Shown: in pieces, positions 33,664 through 45,378 of the stretch
Position numbering within the stretch: position 1 is the first letter of the stretch
Layout of the letters: each line of letters opens with the position of its first letter
Source: Paragyromitra xinjiangensis
Lineage: Eukaryota; Ascomycota; Pezizomycetes; Pezizales; Discinaceae
Assembly (NCBI GenBank): GCA_038503065.1
Contig: JBCAMK010000011.1
Location: 1,984,001-2,048,000, forward strand
Direction: 5' to 3'
Length of the DNA: 64,000 nucleotides
The notes under the pieces: model-generated
What the model was told of the DNA's origin: nothing
The model's input: the letters and a program-made list of their open reading frames with translations, nothing else
Database searches by the model: none
Translations under genes and position numbers: made by a program

Positions 33664-36600
33664 ATGACCACTGAGGTAGCCAGCCGCCTTGTTAATTCCT
33701 GCCTTTTGCACATCTCGAAAATCTCAGGGGTCGGGCGGAAGAAAGCTAAATACCGGTCATTTCTCGTCAATGAATTTGGACGCTTTAGGCTATGGGCCCA
33801 TGGTTTTGACGCTTCTCTCAGCAAATCCGATGAATCGGATGGGCTAGGCGTTGACGAAAGTCCGGGGGCCGCAGGGAATCAGTTGGATGAAGTTTTGGAA
33901 CGTTCAAAACACCTGAAAGAAACTACTATTCTTCTCCTTTCTAGCTTTGCTAGCTGTATTCTAACGAAGCACTTCAAGAGAAGTATGGCCATGGCTCTAT
34001 CCTATCTCTGAACCACAAATCATCTCTCTAACTACTATCTTTGTGATTGCCATGCAGTCGGCGATGATACAACCCGCAATCAGCTCCAAAACGCGCTCCA
34101 AGGCGCCTTCAAGATCTACTCACATATAGAAAATGATTGGTGTGATGCTGATAGCGACCAAACTAAAGGGTCAGCTATGGAAGAGCTCCATGATATTGTC
34201 AGCTCCTTATTCGAATTGGCGCCATCTCTGGATGAGGAATTACAGAAACTACGAACCCCGACGGGTCTTGGGCTTCTTCCGGTAGTGGATTCATATAGAA
34301 ATATTATCCGCGACAAATTCCCAAATGCGAGAGGACACCTTATTCTGCGGTTTGCCGAAGGGAATTCAATGTGCCACCAACAGTTAAGGTCCCAAGCGGA
34401 TGGGAGCCCCCCAATAGTTAGCTCGCATGCTGGGCTAGTAGACATAGAAGAGGCTCAAGAAAATTTTCAGGACATGTTAGAAGAGCATGTCAAAGCTAAT
34501 GTCAATGATTCACATCCAGCTGCGTCTTCCCAGATTGGAGGCAAGGTTCAAGCATCATCTTGGCGTGATTCTGGACTCGGGAGCTCGCGACCTACTGCAA
34601 CTCGGGCAAGTGGAAAAACTTCTGTCAGCGACTTATATCCACTCATGCCCCCCGAGACTGGAAAAGCTGTACAAGCAGCACCTCCAAATGACTCTGGCTT
34701 AGGAAGCCCATGGCCCCCTACAATGCAAAAGAATCAAAAATCCCCTAGCAACAAGCTTTGTCCAGTTATGGTAGATAATAGTGACCAAGTAGTAACCTTA
34801 AACGAACCTGGATATGGGAGTCTGGAACCCTTTATACTACCAGCGAGTGATAAAACCCTTATTGATGACCTAAATCCAATCACACTTCCGGGAATGGAAA
34901 GCCATGTACAAGGAAAAAATTTGCATGACTCTAGAATTGACAACTTACAACCTTCAGCAGCGCCAAAAAATGTCAAATTTCTTGTCGACTATTCAGGTTC
35001 GATTAAGGCATCCAAGATCAAGAACGGCGTCGAAGCATCGCCGCCCCAAAATTCTAGCTCTAGACTTGGTACTTCCCGCCCTTCCAGATCCTTTCTAGCT
35101 CCGCCACCCTCAAGTGCAGCCCTCTCCGTATACACTGCTTTCTCAACAACTTCTGCTATGGGAAATAGACCCTGTACTCCTCGAATGCCCAAAGACTCCA
35201 ATTCAAAGTTTGGATTCAAATGCCCTGTATGCTCGCTTCACCAAAAACCAATATCAAACAAAATGCAATGGAGGTATGATAAACACTTCCTGCTATTGAT
35301 ATTGCCGGAAATTGATATTTTCTAGGAAACATATTTTTTCTGATCTCAGACCTTACATGTGCACCTATGACATCTGCGTTGCAGCGATGCATTCTTTTCA
35401 GTCAAAGAAAGAGTGGATAGCGCATCAAAACTCGCACAAAACATCTGAGAATGATGGATCAGATATCGATACATGCCCTTTCTGTTTGAAGGAGTTTGAA
35501 TCTAACCGTGCAAGATTCCATAGCCATGTTACTCACCATATGGAGGATATCAGGCTTTTCTCTCTGCCACCATCTCATCGGCGGTCAGATGATGTGGAAG
35601 GTGATGACCTAGGCCTTGAGAATAGTTCTGACACCGGTTCAGGGTATATTCCGTCCGACACGCAAAGCAAATTTTCTCTCACCGCGGAAGAAGGGCCTTC
35701 TGGGGGAGTGCTGGAAAACAGCTTGAAACAGAAACTAAAAACTTACGAGCAACCTGATAAACTGAGGCTTGTTGGAGATTGGCTTTCTAGTGGTAGTGAT
35801 GATGAGGTATGATATATTCCCAAACTACATTTACGATTGCCCACCTGCTTACAACTCACACTGGAATGTGCGTTGAGGATCTAGATGCGAAGGGTGAATA
35901 AAAACACGCTAAGCTATGATGAACGAGAGATTTCCGGGATGGATAAAGGTTTGGGTAGCATAGAGTCTGGGGTCTACGCCGCAAAACCACAGCCCGAAAC
36001 GTACGACGAGATGAAGGAGTATCGACGGGTACTGGTAGGGCAGGAGAAGGCTCTAGGCAAAGATCATCTAGACACACTGAGGACGGTCAACAACATGGCA
36101 GTCGTATTCAGCAAGCAGGGAAAGTACGACGACGCGCTCGACTGGTACAGGCGGGCACTGGCAGGGCGAGAGAAGGCCCTAGGCAAAGACCATCCAAACA
36201 CACTGAGGACGGTCCACAGCATGGCATCTGTATTCGGCAAGCAAGAAAAGTACGACGACGCACTCGAGTGGTACAGGCGGGCACTGGCAGGGGAGGAGAA
36301 GGCTCTAGGCAAAGATCATCTAGACACACTGAGGACGGTCCACAGCGTGGCGTTCGTATTTAGCAATCAAGGAAAGCACGACGACGCACTCGAGTGGTAC
36401 AGGCGGGCGCTGGCAGGGCAGGAGAAGGCTCTAGGTCAAGGCCATCTAGACACACTGAGGACTGTCTACAACATGGCAGTCGTATTCAGCAAGCAAGGAA
36501 AGTACGAAGACGCACTCGAGTGGTACAGGCGGGCACTGGCAGGGGAGGAGAGGGCCCTAGGCAAAGACCATCCAAACACACTGAGGACGGTCCACAGCAT

Positions 36601-37645
36601 GGCATCTGTATTTGGCAAGCAAGGAAAGTACGACAACGCACTCGAGTGGTACAGGCGGGCACTGGCAGGGGAGGAGAAGGCTCTAGGCAAAGACCATCCA
36701 GACACACTGATGACGGTCCACAGCATGGCATCCGTATTCAGCAAGCAAGGAAAGTACGATGACGCACTCGAGTGGTACAGGCGGGCGCTGGAAGGGCAGG
36801 AGAAGGCTCTAGGCAAATACCATCTAAACACACTGAGGACGGTCTACGACATGGCATTCGTATTCAGCGATCAAGGAAAGTACGACGACGCACTCGAGTG
36901 GTACAGGCGGGCGCTGGCAGGGCGGGAGAGGGCTCTAGGTCAAGGCCATCCAGACACACTGATGACGGTCCACAACATGGCATCTGTATTCGGCAAGCAA
37001 GGAAAGTACGTCGACGCGCTCGAGTGGTACAGGCGGGCACTGGCAGGGCGGAAGAAGGCCCTAGGCAAAGACCATCCAGACACACTGATGACGGTCAACA
37101 ACATGGCAGTCGTATTCAGCAAGCAGGGAAAGTACGACGACGCGCTCGACTGGTACAGGCGGGCGCTGGCAGGGCGAGAGAAGGCTCTAGGCAAAGATCA
37201 TCTAGACACACTGAGGACGGTCCACAGCGTGGCGTTCGTATTTAGCAATCAAGGAAAGCACGACGACGCACTCGAGTGGTACAGGCGGGCGCTGGCAGGG
37301 CAGGAGAAGGCTCTAGGCAAAGGCCATCCAGACACACTGAGGACTGTCTACAACATGGCAGTCGTATTCAGCAATCAAGGAAAGCACGACGACGCACTCG
37401 AGTGGTACAGGCGGGCGCTGGAAGGGCAGGAGAAGGCTCTAGGCAAAGACCATCCAGACACACTGATGACGGTCCATAACATAGCATCCGTATTCAGGGA
37501 TCAAGGAAAGTACGACGACGCACTCGAGTGGTATGGGCGAGCATTGGCAGGAAGAGAAAAAGCTCTGGGTAAAGATCATCCGTCGACCAGGCGTACAAGA
37601 GATCACATCTCGTCTTTAAAAAAGAAACAGCGTACTGTTATGTAG
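33664..37645 (+). CDS. Conserved N-domain, acuF-like C2H2 fingers and a 13-unit TPR array (4 exons)
   Basis: Exons 33664-33982, 34058-35273, 35326-35806 and 35885-37645 sum to 3777 nt (1258 residues). The start aligns with that of the paralogue at 23880; an upstream in-frame extension (from 33481) is not matched there. Parts: N-domain with FGRFRLWAHGFDAS and MEELHDIVSSLFELAPSLDE; a long Ser/Pro-rich linker with repeated 'NDSGLGS' motifs; acuF-like fingers CPVCSLHQ, YMCTYDICV...H...H and CPFCLKEF...H...H; then from about residue 712 thirteen 42-residue TPR units of kinesin-light-chain type (YDDALEWYRRALAGREKALG). The units are nearly identical even at DNA level. There is no nucleotide-binding domain, unlike the paralogue. 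It is probably a sensor or scaffold in the same process as its divergent DUF7580 neighbour (inference). Confidence 0.85.
36004..37630 (+). repeat. Tandem array of 126-bp TPR-coding units (about 13)
   Basis: Each unit encodes 42 residues with an invariant ALGK/QxH core; differences cluster at a few codons (ALAG/ALEG, GRE/GQE/GEE, HP/HL, LRT/LMT, SKQ/SNQ/GKQ). Blocks such as units 3-4 and 10-11, or 1-2 and 9-10, are almost the same, which points to unequal crossing-over or gene conversion. Confidence 0.9.
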
Positions 37646-39626
37646 ATATAGATTTGCTTCATCTGATCTCAACCAATAATAAAACTATACAAATCGGGGC
37701 ATGTGATGCTATGTTTCATATTATTCTCAATTAAGTTGTAACCACCGTGCAACGAGATAGAAATGCGCTTACCTTGTAACTTGGTTACGTACCTTTTTCT
37801 GTGTTTATAAATCCGTTTTTCTGCCATCACGCCAAGGCCATTCTTAAGCCTTGATAGTGTCTCCGGGAAAATGGGTCGATGTATGGATGACGAGGGTAAA
37901 AAGCGGCGGCCCCGCGGATCAAAAGGGTACGCTCCGCCATTGGCTTGAAAATTATGCGAAGCGACTATTCATACGTGGTTTTAGAACAGTTTCTCTGTTC
38001 ACCAACTTGACTTAGCCTAACGAATGGCGAAATATCAGGCACGAATCAACTAGATCTATAGATGTTAGGTAGAGAGCGAAGAGCAGACAAATGTACCTCT
38101 ATATGCAGTATTCAGAGTCTCTCCCGGCCGAAGCAGGTACAGCGTATACTGAAGCTAGCTAAAGGCTAATCTGAATTAAGGCTCATCTCTAGCGTAGTTT
38201 TAAAAAGTTCCCAATACCAGCGTGGATTTGGAGCCGGAAATGAGAGCACCTGAACGCATGGGCTCCTAGGAGTTATCACGTGGGTGTAGAGATAGAGGCA
38301 TGCTATTAGTCTTTCGAGAACAAGAAATCTATCCCATTCCTATCTCCCACATACCTACTATTTTCAACACAATGAGCAATTCTGTTGGTCGAGTGATTCG
38401 TCATGATCAGGGATTCCCGTCCTATGTTCTTATAAAGCCACTTAGATATCCTTATCTCAATGAAAGATAATCGAGCATAAATGGATACTGAGTTTGAGGC
38501 AATTCTGTGCCAACCCTGTGCATATAACATCAAATAGGCAAGAATTTAATCAATTTTGTATCGCTGAAAGGGTTACAGCGGGATACTAACTTGCCGTATC
38601 CCCCAATGAACGGGGTTCGAAAAGTGGTTCTTCGCTATGGCTAGGGCGAGAACTGACCAGGGAAATTCCGAAAAAAAGGCTAACACGTGGGTTATGGTCC
38701 AGGCCACGCGAAAGCCATCCAAGCCTCGGGAATGATGCAAAGACCTAAAAATAGAGGAAATATTGCTATACAAACGCAAATATCCTCTCTGCCAGGGCCT
38801 AGCACCTGTAGTTTCGGCCAAATAGACTTTTAGAATAGCCGAAATATTGCAGCGTAGCTAGGGGGCATTAAAATGGAGGGTATGGAGGCCTTGGGAGAGA
38901 ATGAAGTAAACGACCACTGGGGCCGCCTTTCCGAAGGTATGTACGACAACAGCTAATCGCTAAGAAAATATGGGTTATATGTGGGGGTATGGCTGGGTCT
39001 GGTATGTAGGCAAGTTAGTTAGTGGTTTTGCTTTTGCTTCTCTTGACTTGACCTGTCTTTCAGTTCTTTTGGGTATAGAGGTGCTAAGCTAGAGAGAGAA
39101 TGAGGAGTTGGTGCAGATTTCTATCACATAGGCTATTCTATAACGCATGCTGGTTGAACACGCTGTAGTCGAATTAAGAAGACTATTAAGGTAAGCACCT
39201 TATCTAAGCCAAACGCATGCTGTAGCTCGAGCAAAATAACTAGTATCTTCAAGAAGAACTTAGGGATGTACGGGGGAATTCTCCTTTTTCGAATTTACTT
39301 ACCGCGCCGTCAAGTAGATACCGTAGCCCGGATGATAGAGCAGAGTGACCCAGATGAACCCCTCCCCTATTTCATTCTAGGTCATTACAGAATACTGCAA
39401 GACAAAGATTTTCGAGTCACAGTATGGGAAGCGTTTGAATGAATTAAATTAACTAAGATCTACTCTTACATCATAAAGTGGAATTACCGGAGTTCATGAA
39501 CCTTCAGTGATATGCTAGACACGTTCCCGGGAGCACGGTTCACGTGACACGTAGCATGTAGCACTTGACTAAATCTCCTTCCGATCTGATTTACAGTAAT
39601 CCGTACCTCTCCGGACTCGCCTTCGC
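37646..39626. other. Intergenic, no gene seen
   Basis: About 2 kb between the convergent ends of the TPR gene and the HELGH-motif gene. Small frames at 38306-38821 (minus) lack support. Confidence 0.45.
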
Positions 39627-41836
39627 TCAAATACTCGATTGCCTGACTATACTAGAAAGCAACAACCGGCCAATAGGAAACCTGAAATACACAGCCAGCA
39701 ATAGAAGAAGCAAAATAGGACCTATCGCATGATCAAACGAAAACACTAACCTTACGATCAAGGAATTTCTGTGATCAATAAAACGGAGCGGATTGTGGTA
39801 ATAACGAACATATAGCATAAAACATGACACCGCGACGAGCGCCATATGGCTAATCAAAAATCGCCGTGAAACTCCCGGAGGTCCGAGTGGTTCAACAACA
39901 GGACGTCTTCTGCGAATTACCAACGGGGGTATGGGCTGTAGCGGCGTCAGACCTTTCCTTGCTTGTTGACTTTCCCTTCTGACACGTTGGATAGCCCTCC
40001 GGTATCGCCTGTCATCGTCCTGGATATCATGTCCAGAATATTCTGCATCTACGTCCGTCATTTCCAAGTCGCTAATAGCTTCACCTGAGATCGTGTCAGG
40101 CTGGGGCCCTGTCTGATTTCTCTCTTCCTCGGCCATAAAGGCGAGGAGATTTCTAAGTTGGGGTGCTGTCATTCTTACCGGTGGGCGAGTCGCGAGCAGT
40201 CTCGCCGCGGCAAAACTGTTGATTACGATCCGCTGCCATCCCTGGCTTGAGTTAGAGCCCCAGCATGTAACTTCCAAAACCCCAGGGCGATTAATGTTTG
40301 TATCGCAAATGTAACCGAAGATGAGCCATTCTATAACTTGGCCCATTTCTCCGTACAGCAAATCTTCATAATCGTTCTCTGGGTGAGAAAGATCCTCCAC
40401 AATCCCACTGGCAAGGATGACCAACCGCAGTTTACGAGGCGTACGGAGCACACCAGGCATTACGGTGTTTTTTAGGTAGATCTACTCGATGACTTAGCCT
40501 ATCTTTAATATCACAAACTAATAGCTAGGGGTTTCGAGTGAGGGTTAGTTATTTCACTTACGCAGGAATAGAACCAATGGCCTAGCTCGTGAATGATAGT
40601 TACGAATATGTGGTAGAGAAGATGACCGGCGCTCTCCCCTTCTCTCAGTTTTTGTTCGATATCATCAAATAAACCGCTGTTCAGCTGTATCGTGTTGAGA
40701 AACCGGCGATCATGAAAAGCAGTGACACCCTCTTCCATATCTGCAGCAATTTCAATCTCAGGGAATGTCTGCGCCATGAACGCAATAACACACTCGACTA
40801 TTCAGGACACATTAGTATTTCTCAAATAAGACACAACGAGGAATCCATAGAACTAACCCTCTTCCGCTGTGGGTGGCGGTTCATTTGCTATCTCATCATT
40901 GCTGGATGTCGAATATCTAGCAGGGTACGCCCGGAAAATAATCGCGTAGGCTCTTGCAACATCGGGGTCAGCCACAATATCACGAACCAAAGAAACCAAC
41001 TGATAAATATAATGATTTTGACTCAGACGACCAATATCCTTCCTTTCACCAAGCCGGTAATCCCATATTTGAATCTGAGGCCAAGGCTCAGCCAGAAGTT
41101 CTGCCATGCGATCAGATATTGGTGTCGGAGCAGTTATAAAAGGACAGTCCTCCGGCATCGCAAGACAGATTTCCTCAGGATCATCGAGATATATTGGCGG
41201 CCTATATACCAGTGGATGCTCTCCAGAGCTCAGCATGTTCCGCACCGCAGTTCTCGTTGCTCTTGTCGCGGCCGTGTTTTGTGCTATCAGTTTTAATGCA
41301 TCATCGTTAATTGAAGGAAGATATGACGACTCTAATTGCGCTCGAGGGATTTCCCACGGCTGAGGAAAATCATCTCCAGGCCTCCAAAGTAGCTGATCCG
41401 CCCTGGCTAAAAGTAAATCTCGAAAACCATCTTCCACTTCCTGCGGAGTAGTATCAGGCACCTTAGCATCAGGACCCTCATAAGCTGGTTCCCGGGGTGT
41501 TGGGATAAGGATATTTGGAGGCTGTCCCCCGAATATCCGGGATTCAACTTCTCTGAGAATGTTAGCTGCATCAACTCGATGTCTGTGGAGATCAAGTCTG
41601 CCAATATCTTCCAACGCATCATGAAGTGCCACAGCGATAGCATCAGACATCGCTTGCACTCTGTCGTAATAGTCATCTTCGTCTGCAAACTCCGTAGCGC
41701 CCAACTCATCTCGGATTATTTGCTCTAATATATTGACGATATGATTAGGGTCTCGGAAACTAATATTATAATGCCGAAATATAGAATTAAGGCTTTCCTG
41801 TCCAGAATAGTACCGACGCGGGTCCAAAGCCTGCAT
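39627..41836 (-). CDS. Putative zinc metallopeptidase-like membrane protein (HELGH motif, 3 exons)
   Basis: Exons 40858-41836, 40562-40797 and 39627-40481 sum to 2070 nt (689 residues). Splicing joins three frames into one protein in which TIIHELGHWFYSC (HELGH at about 396-400) is followed about 50 residues later by LLYGEMGQVIEWLIFG. HExxH plus a downstream Glu (about 450 or 456) is the gluzincin zinc-site pattern. Residues 1-326 show no known domain. The middle has a basic stretch (RRYRRAIQRVRRESQQARKG), and the C-terminus has two hydrophobic segments (about 619-640 and 655-672), predicting a membrane anchor. A GTTAGT..TTCAG segment in the last exon could be an in-frame intron that would remove the second hydrophobic segment. 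Catalytic activity is not shown by sequence. I do not recognise a named family. Confidence 0.65.
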
Positions 41837-44800
41837 TTCGGATGGATTTGATTCTGGATCCTTCTTTGATTTTTTTTCTTGCTATTTTTATTGATGAGAT
41901 TTTAGGATTGATTTGTTTACATTTTCTGACGTTGATTACCATTCCGAAAGCTCTGTTTTATAACCTCGAGGTATTCCATCCACCGAAGAACTTGAAAAAT
42001 TCTGTTCCGAGACCATATGGCTAACTGTGAGCTGAAACGGCCTTTTTCACCCACTTCTCTTTGATGGTATACGCAGTCACCGTCCATAGCACCGCGGAGA
42101 ACCCGAGTTGAACCAAACCAGAGTGCTTCAAGGCCACAAAGCTGTTTCAAGTTGAACCTCTAGATATTACCGATAACTCGGATATGGCCCTCTTATACCC
42201 AACTCGATAGCGTGAATATGTCGAACAAAGAAAGACAACCCTAACCCATGCACTTTCGCAAATCACGTGATTTTGATCATTTCCATCTTGCTTGGTAGAA
42301 CGTTAAGCCAGCGTAGACACTACGATACGCCATGTTGTAACCCAAGAAATAGGGAAATACTAAGGCAGCCTGTAGGGCCCTGGCAAGCCTAGAATGATAT
42401 CGAGGAATGAAGCGAGTTACCAAGGGATAACGATACATTCGTCGGTTGCGGAATTGCTGCTAAGATCTACCGACTGTGAATGACTGTTTGTCGGTCTATC
42501 GAGGATTGAGATGGATAGTGACATCTATCGTAGGATCAAATATCATCTTTTTCGAGGCTAGATGGTACGAAGACCCAAAAATACTCCCGGGAGGTCCAGC
42601 TCCAGCGATATTCCAATATTTTTATCTCCGCCATGTCTTTTTCGAGAGATAGTATGTAGGATCATAAGATACCTTGTTGGCGAAGCTTCTTTCCGATATA
42701 GCTAGTTATTAGCAAACCACTGTTACTCCACCATCCATAAGGCGTATAGGAAGTACCTAGGTAAGTAATAAGACCGTCCATTCTAACCTTCTTATGAATT
42801 TCGAGCGACCGGGTAATACCAATAAACTTCTTGCCCAACACTAATCTGGCTAAATGCCAATACTTCCTCCCACGATTGCAGCCGTGACCTAAGCATCTAC
42901 GGGAAGGTAGAAATAAGATTACTCTTTCTATTCATTTAAGTTGAATGATTGGGTTTCGTATTGGGTGAGTAAGAGTGATTGCAGAGACTTGAAACGGCCA
43001 ATAATATGATTTTTTAGAGCCTCGAGTTCTGTCTAACATGAGAAATTAGCTATTAATCAGACAGTTTCAATAACAATGTGTTTGTATATACCTCAAAAAT
43101 ATTGCTTCCCACCATGGAACGTATTCAACGTAATGGGGGTGTCGCCCTGCCTAGGCTTCGACTCAACTCACATAAAGAGTGTCACTAACAAATGAAGAAA
43201 TAAAACAATGTAGAGCCCATCTGGGATGGCTCATAAAAAGCCGAAACACATCTCCAAATACTGTGACACCCCCAAAGCTGAACCCCACCGTGCTATTCAG
43301 GATGCCGTTCAGTGTTAGAGTGTAGTTGATCCGATACATGTAGTGTTGGTTGTGATAGATAAGCCATCCTCGATTCTAGAAAATGTAGGAATATATAATT
43401 GATTTTTTTAGCTCTTCGTTTCTTCGTAGCATTTCTAAATAAGTCGTAGGAGACGTATGGCGGCCGGGATATATGAAGTTAACTAATTTTGGCCGCATTT
43501 CAATATTCCGCTAAGTCTATAGCCAGTTGATCTCGGGATCTGCCAGAATAGCGCAAGTTCATCAATTGTTACTATCCTTGAAGCCTTTTCTAATAATAGC
43601 CGAATAGAAAGCCAATTGGAAGGATCATATTGATTAATACAATTGAGTGTGGTGAATGTGAGAGGTTCTGACTGATCCGTCAGTCTTCGGTTGTCGATCA
43701 GAATCTCATAACACCAGTTGGCTTGTCCAGAGAGATCCAATCGTCAAGCAGCGCTAATGTCCATACTGTTCTCTCGTTGATAGATGAGTATAATGTATGC
43801 CCATGAGGGCTGATGTTCTCCATTTCGAAATACGCAGATAAAATGGCTCCGTAGTTCAGCTCGAATACCGTCCATTGTAAGCGGGCATGAATGAGTATCA
43901 TGTAATATCCTGGTTCTGTTGTATCCATTTGTGTTGTAACACCGGTCCATACCGTGAAAGTTAACACCTCATGCAACAAATTCACGTTTAACGATAATCC
44001 TTCTAGCTAACTGTTCATGTAAGCTTTCCTAGCTAGGTGTCTGAATCATCGCTGCGGAGAAATTGTTTGATGGTTGCTTGTAGCATAAACCTTAAGCATC
44101 GGGAATGTTCTCTCTCTGTCTGCAGAAGTCCCTTCGTCTAATGAGCCGTATTCATCTAGTGTCCATGCGAGATGAGGCAATTGAACACACCGCAACATGC
44201 CGCTGGCTGGAACTGGTAGGTCTGGAAATGCCGTCTGGAGATGGTTCGAACTCTCCCGAGAATATCTCAATCAACTAGAGTATCGTGGTGTTTCCTAGAG
44301 TACGTTCGGCATGAGAGAGAGCGGTGTTTATAGTCAAATAACCATTTAGATTCGTTGATTTCAGTTGGAGTGTCCCGGTGCCGTTGGTGGAACTTCCTTC
44401 GGATGTTCAATAAGGGTGGAGTTTGCCATTGCGTTCAGCATGGTGAAAATATTCTTTTTCGGCGGTGGCCAGAGCGTTGGAATACTGCTTTCTGCGTCTG
44501 TCTATCATACCCGATTTCAATACCGTTCCTCTGTGGTTTTTTCTCTCAATATCCGCATCGTCTGGGATAACTCTTAACTAGCGAGACAATAATCTAGTTT
44601 GATTTCGGTAGATTTGAATATGGGATTAGGGGGAGTCCCCCCGCGGTGTATTAGTTCTAATGTGGCTGAGTGTCGATTCGTTCCGTTGGCTGACGGAAAT
44701 ATGGTGGAGTAAGTAATTATTTTGAACTTTAGACGGAATAATTGTTGAAGAGCTGATAGATGGATGGAAATAACATTGTTGATGACCATGATTGGCTGAT

Positions 44801-45378
44801 GAAGCGTTGAAGTTGATGGGAAGAGTGGGAGTTGTTCAGACTCTCGGAGCAAATAGAAGGCAACAACAGTCACAACCCTAACCCTGACAAAGACTGATTC
44901 CACCTGTTATTTCCAGACACCTGTGAATACAATTACAAGGGATTCCTAGCATTAACTGCCAGCAAACGTAGATGACAGTGCTGGCCAAATAAGTCTCTGC
45001 CGCATCTCCATCTCGCATTCCGAAACAGATCAGGTCTTGGTCGGCAAATGAACTATTCAGGCGAAATTGTCGCAAATCCCGGTTAGTAATCATGACGTTC
45101 AAGATAATTCTTGAAAGCGGACGAAGAGATCATCGACAACACGACGACGATTCTTTTCCTGTTTCGAGTCTCTGCCACTTTCATCTGCAGTGGCGAAGGA
45201 GATATTCAGTCGAGAATTGTGGGTTTCTCTCTCTCCTCTCCTCTCTTCTCATCTACTGATTCTGCTCTGCTCCTCTACCCCTAACCCTCTACTTAAGCTT
45301 ATCTCGCTAACATCACGCTATTCCCAGCTACAGCTTCAATCGAGCCTTGCCTTCTAACCCCCTCTCCAGCGCGCCACA
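41837..45378. other. No confident gene; cluster of minus-strand frames at 43.5-45.1 kb
   Basis: Upstream region of both flanking genes. Between 43483 and 45093 five frames of 70-109 codons all lie on the minus strand (43483-43740, 43698-43985, 44046-44270, 44574-44903 and one ending near 44878). They could be exons of an unknown gene or a decayed one, but I could not join them into one consistent model and see no domain. Teloboxes (CCCTAACCC type) are at 42237, 44872 and 45277. The 200 bp before 45379 are CT-rich, as in fungal promoters. Confidence 0.35.

Noticed and set aside
36064..37479. Long antisense and alternative-frame ORFs across the TPR array
   Set aside because: They repeat with the 126-bp period and merely mirror the near-identical coding units on the plus strand.
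36004..37630. CRISPR-like array of repeats
   Set aside because: The repeats are contiguous coding units without spacers, in a eukaryotic gene.
43130..43280. Possible MITE with GGGGGTGTC ends
   Set aside because: Only about 9 bp of inverted identity, no arm extension and no second copy.
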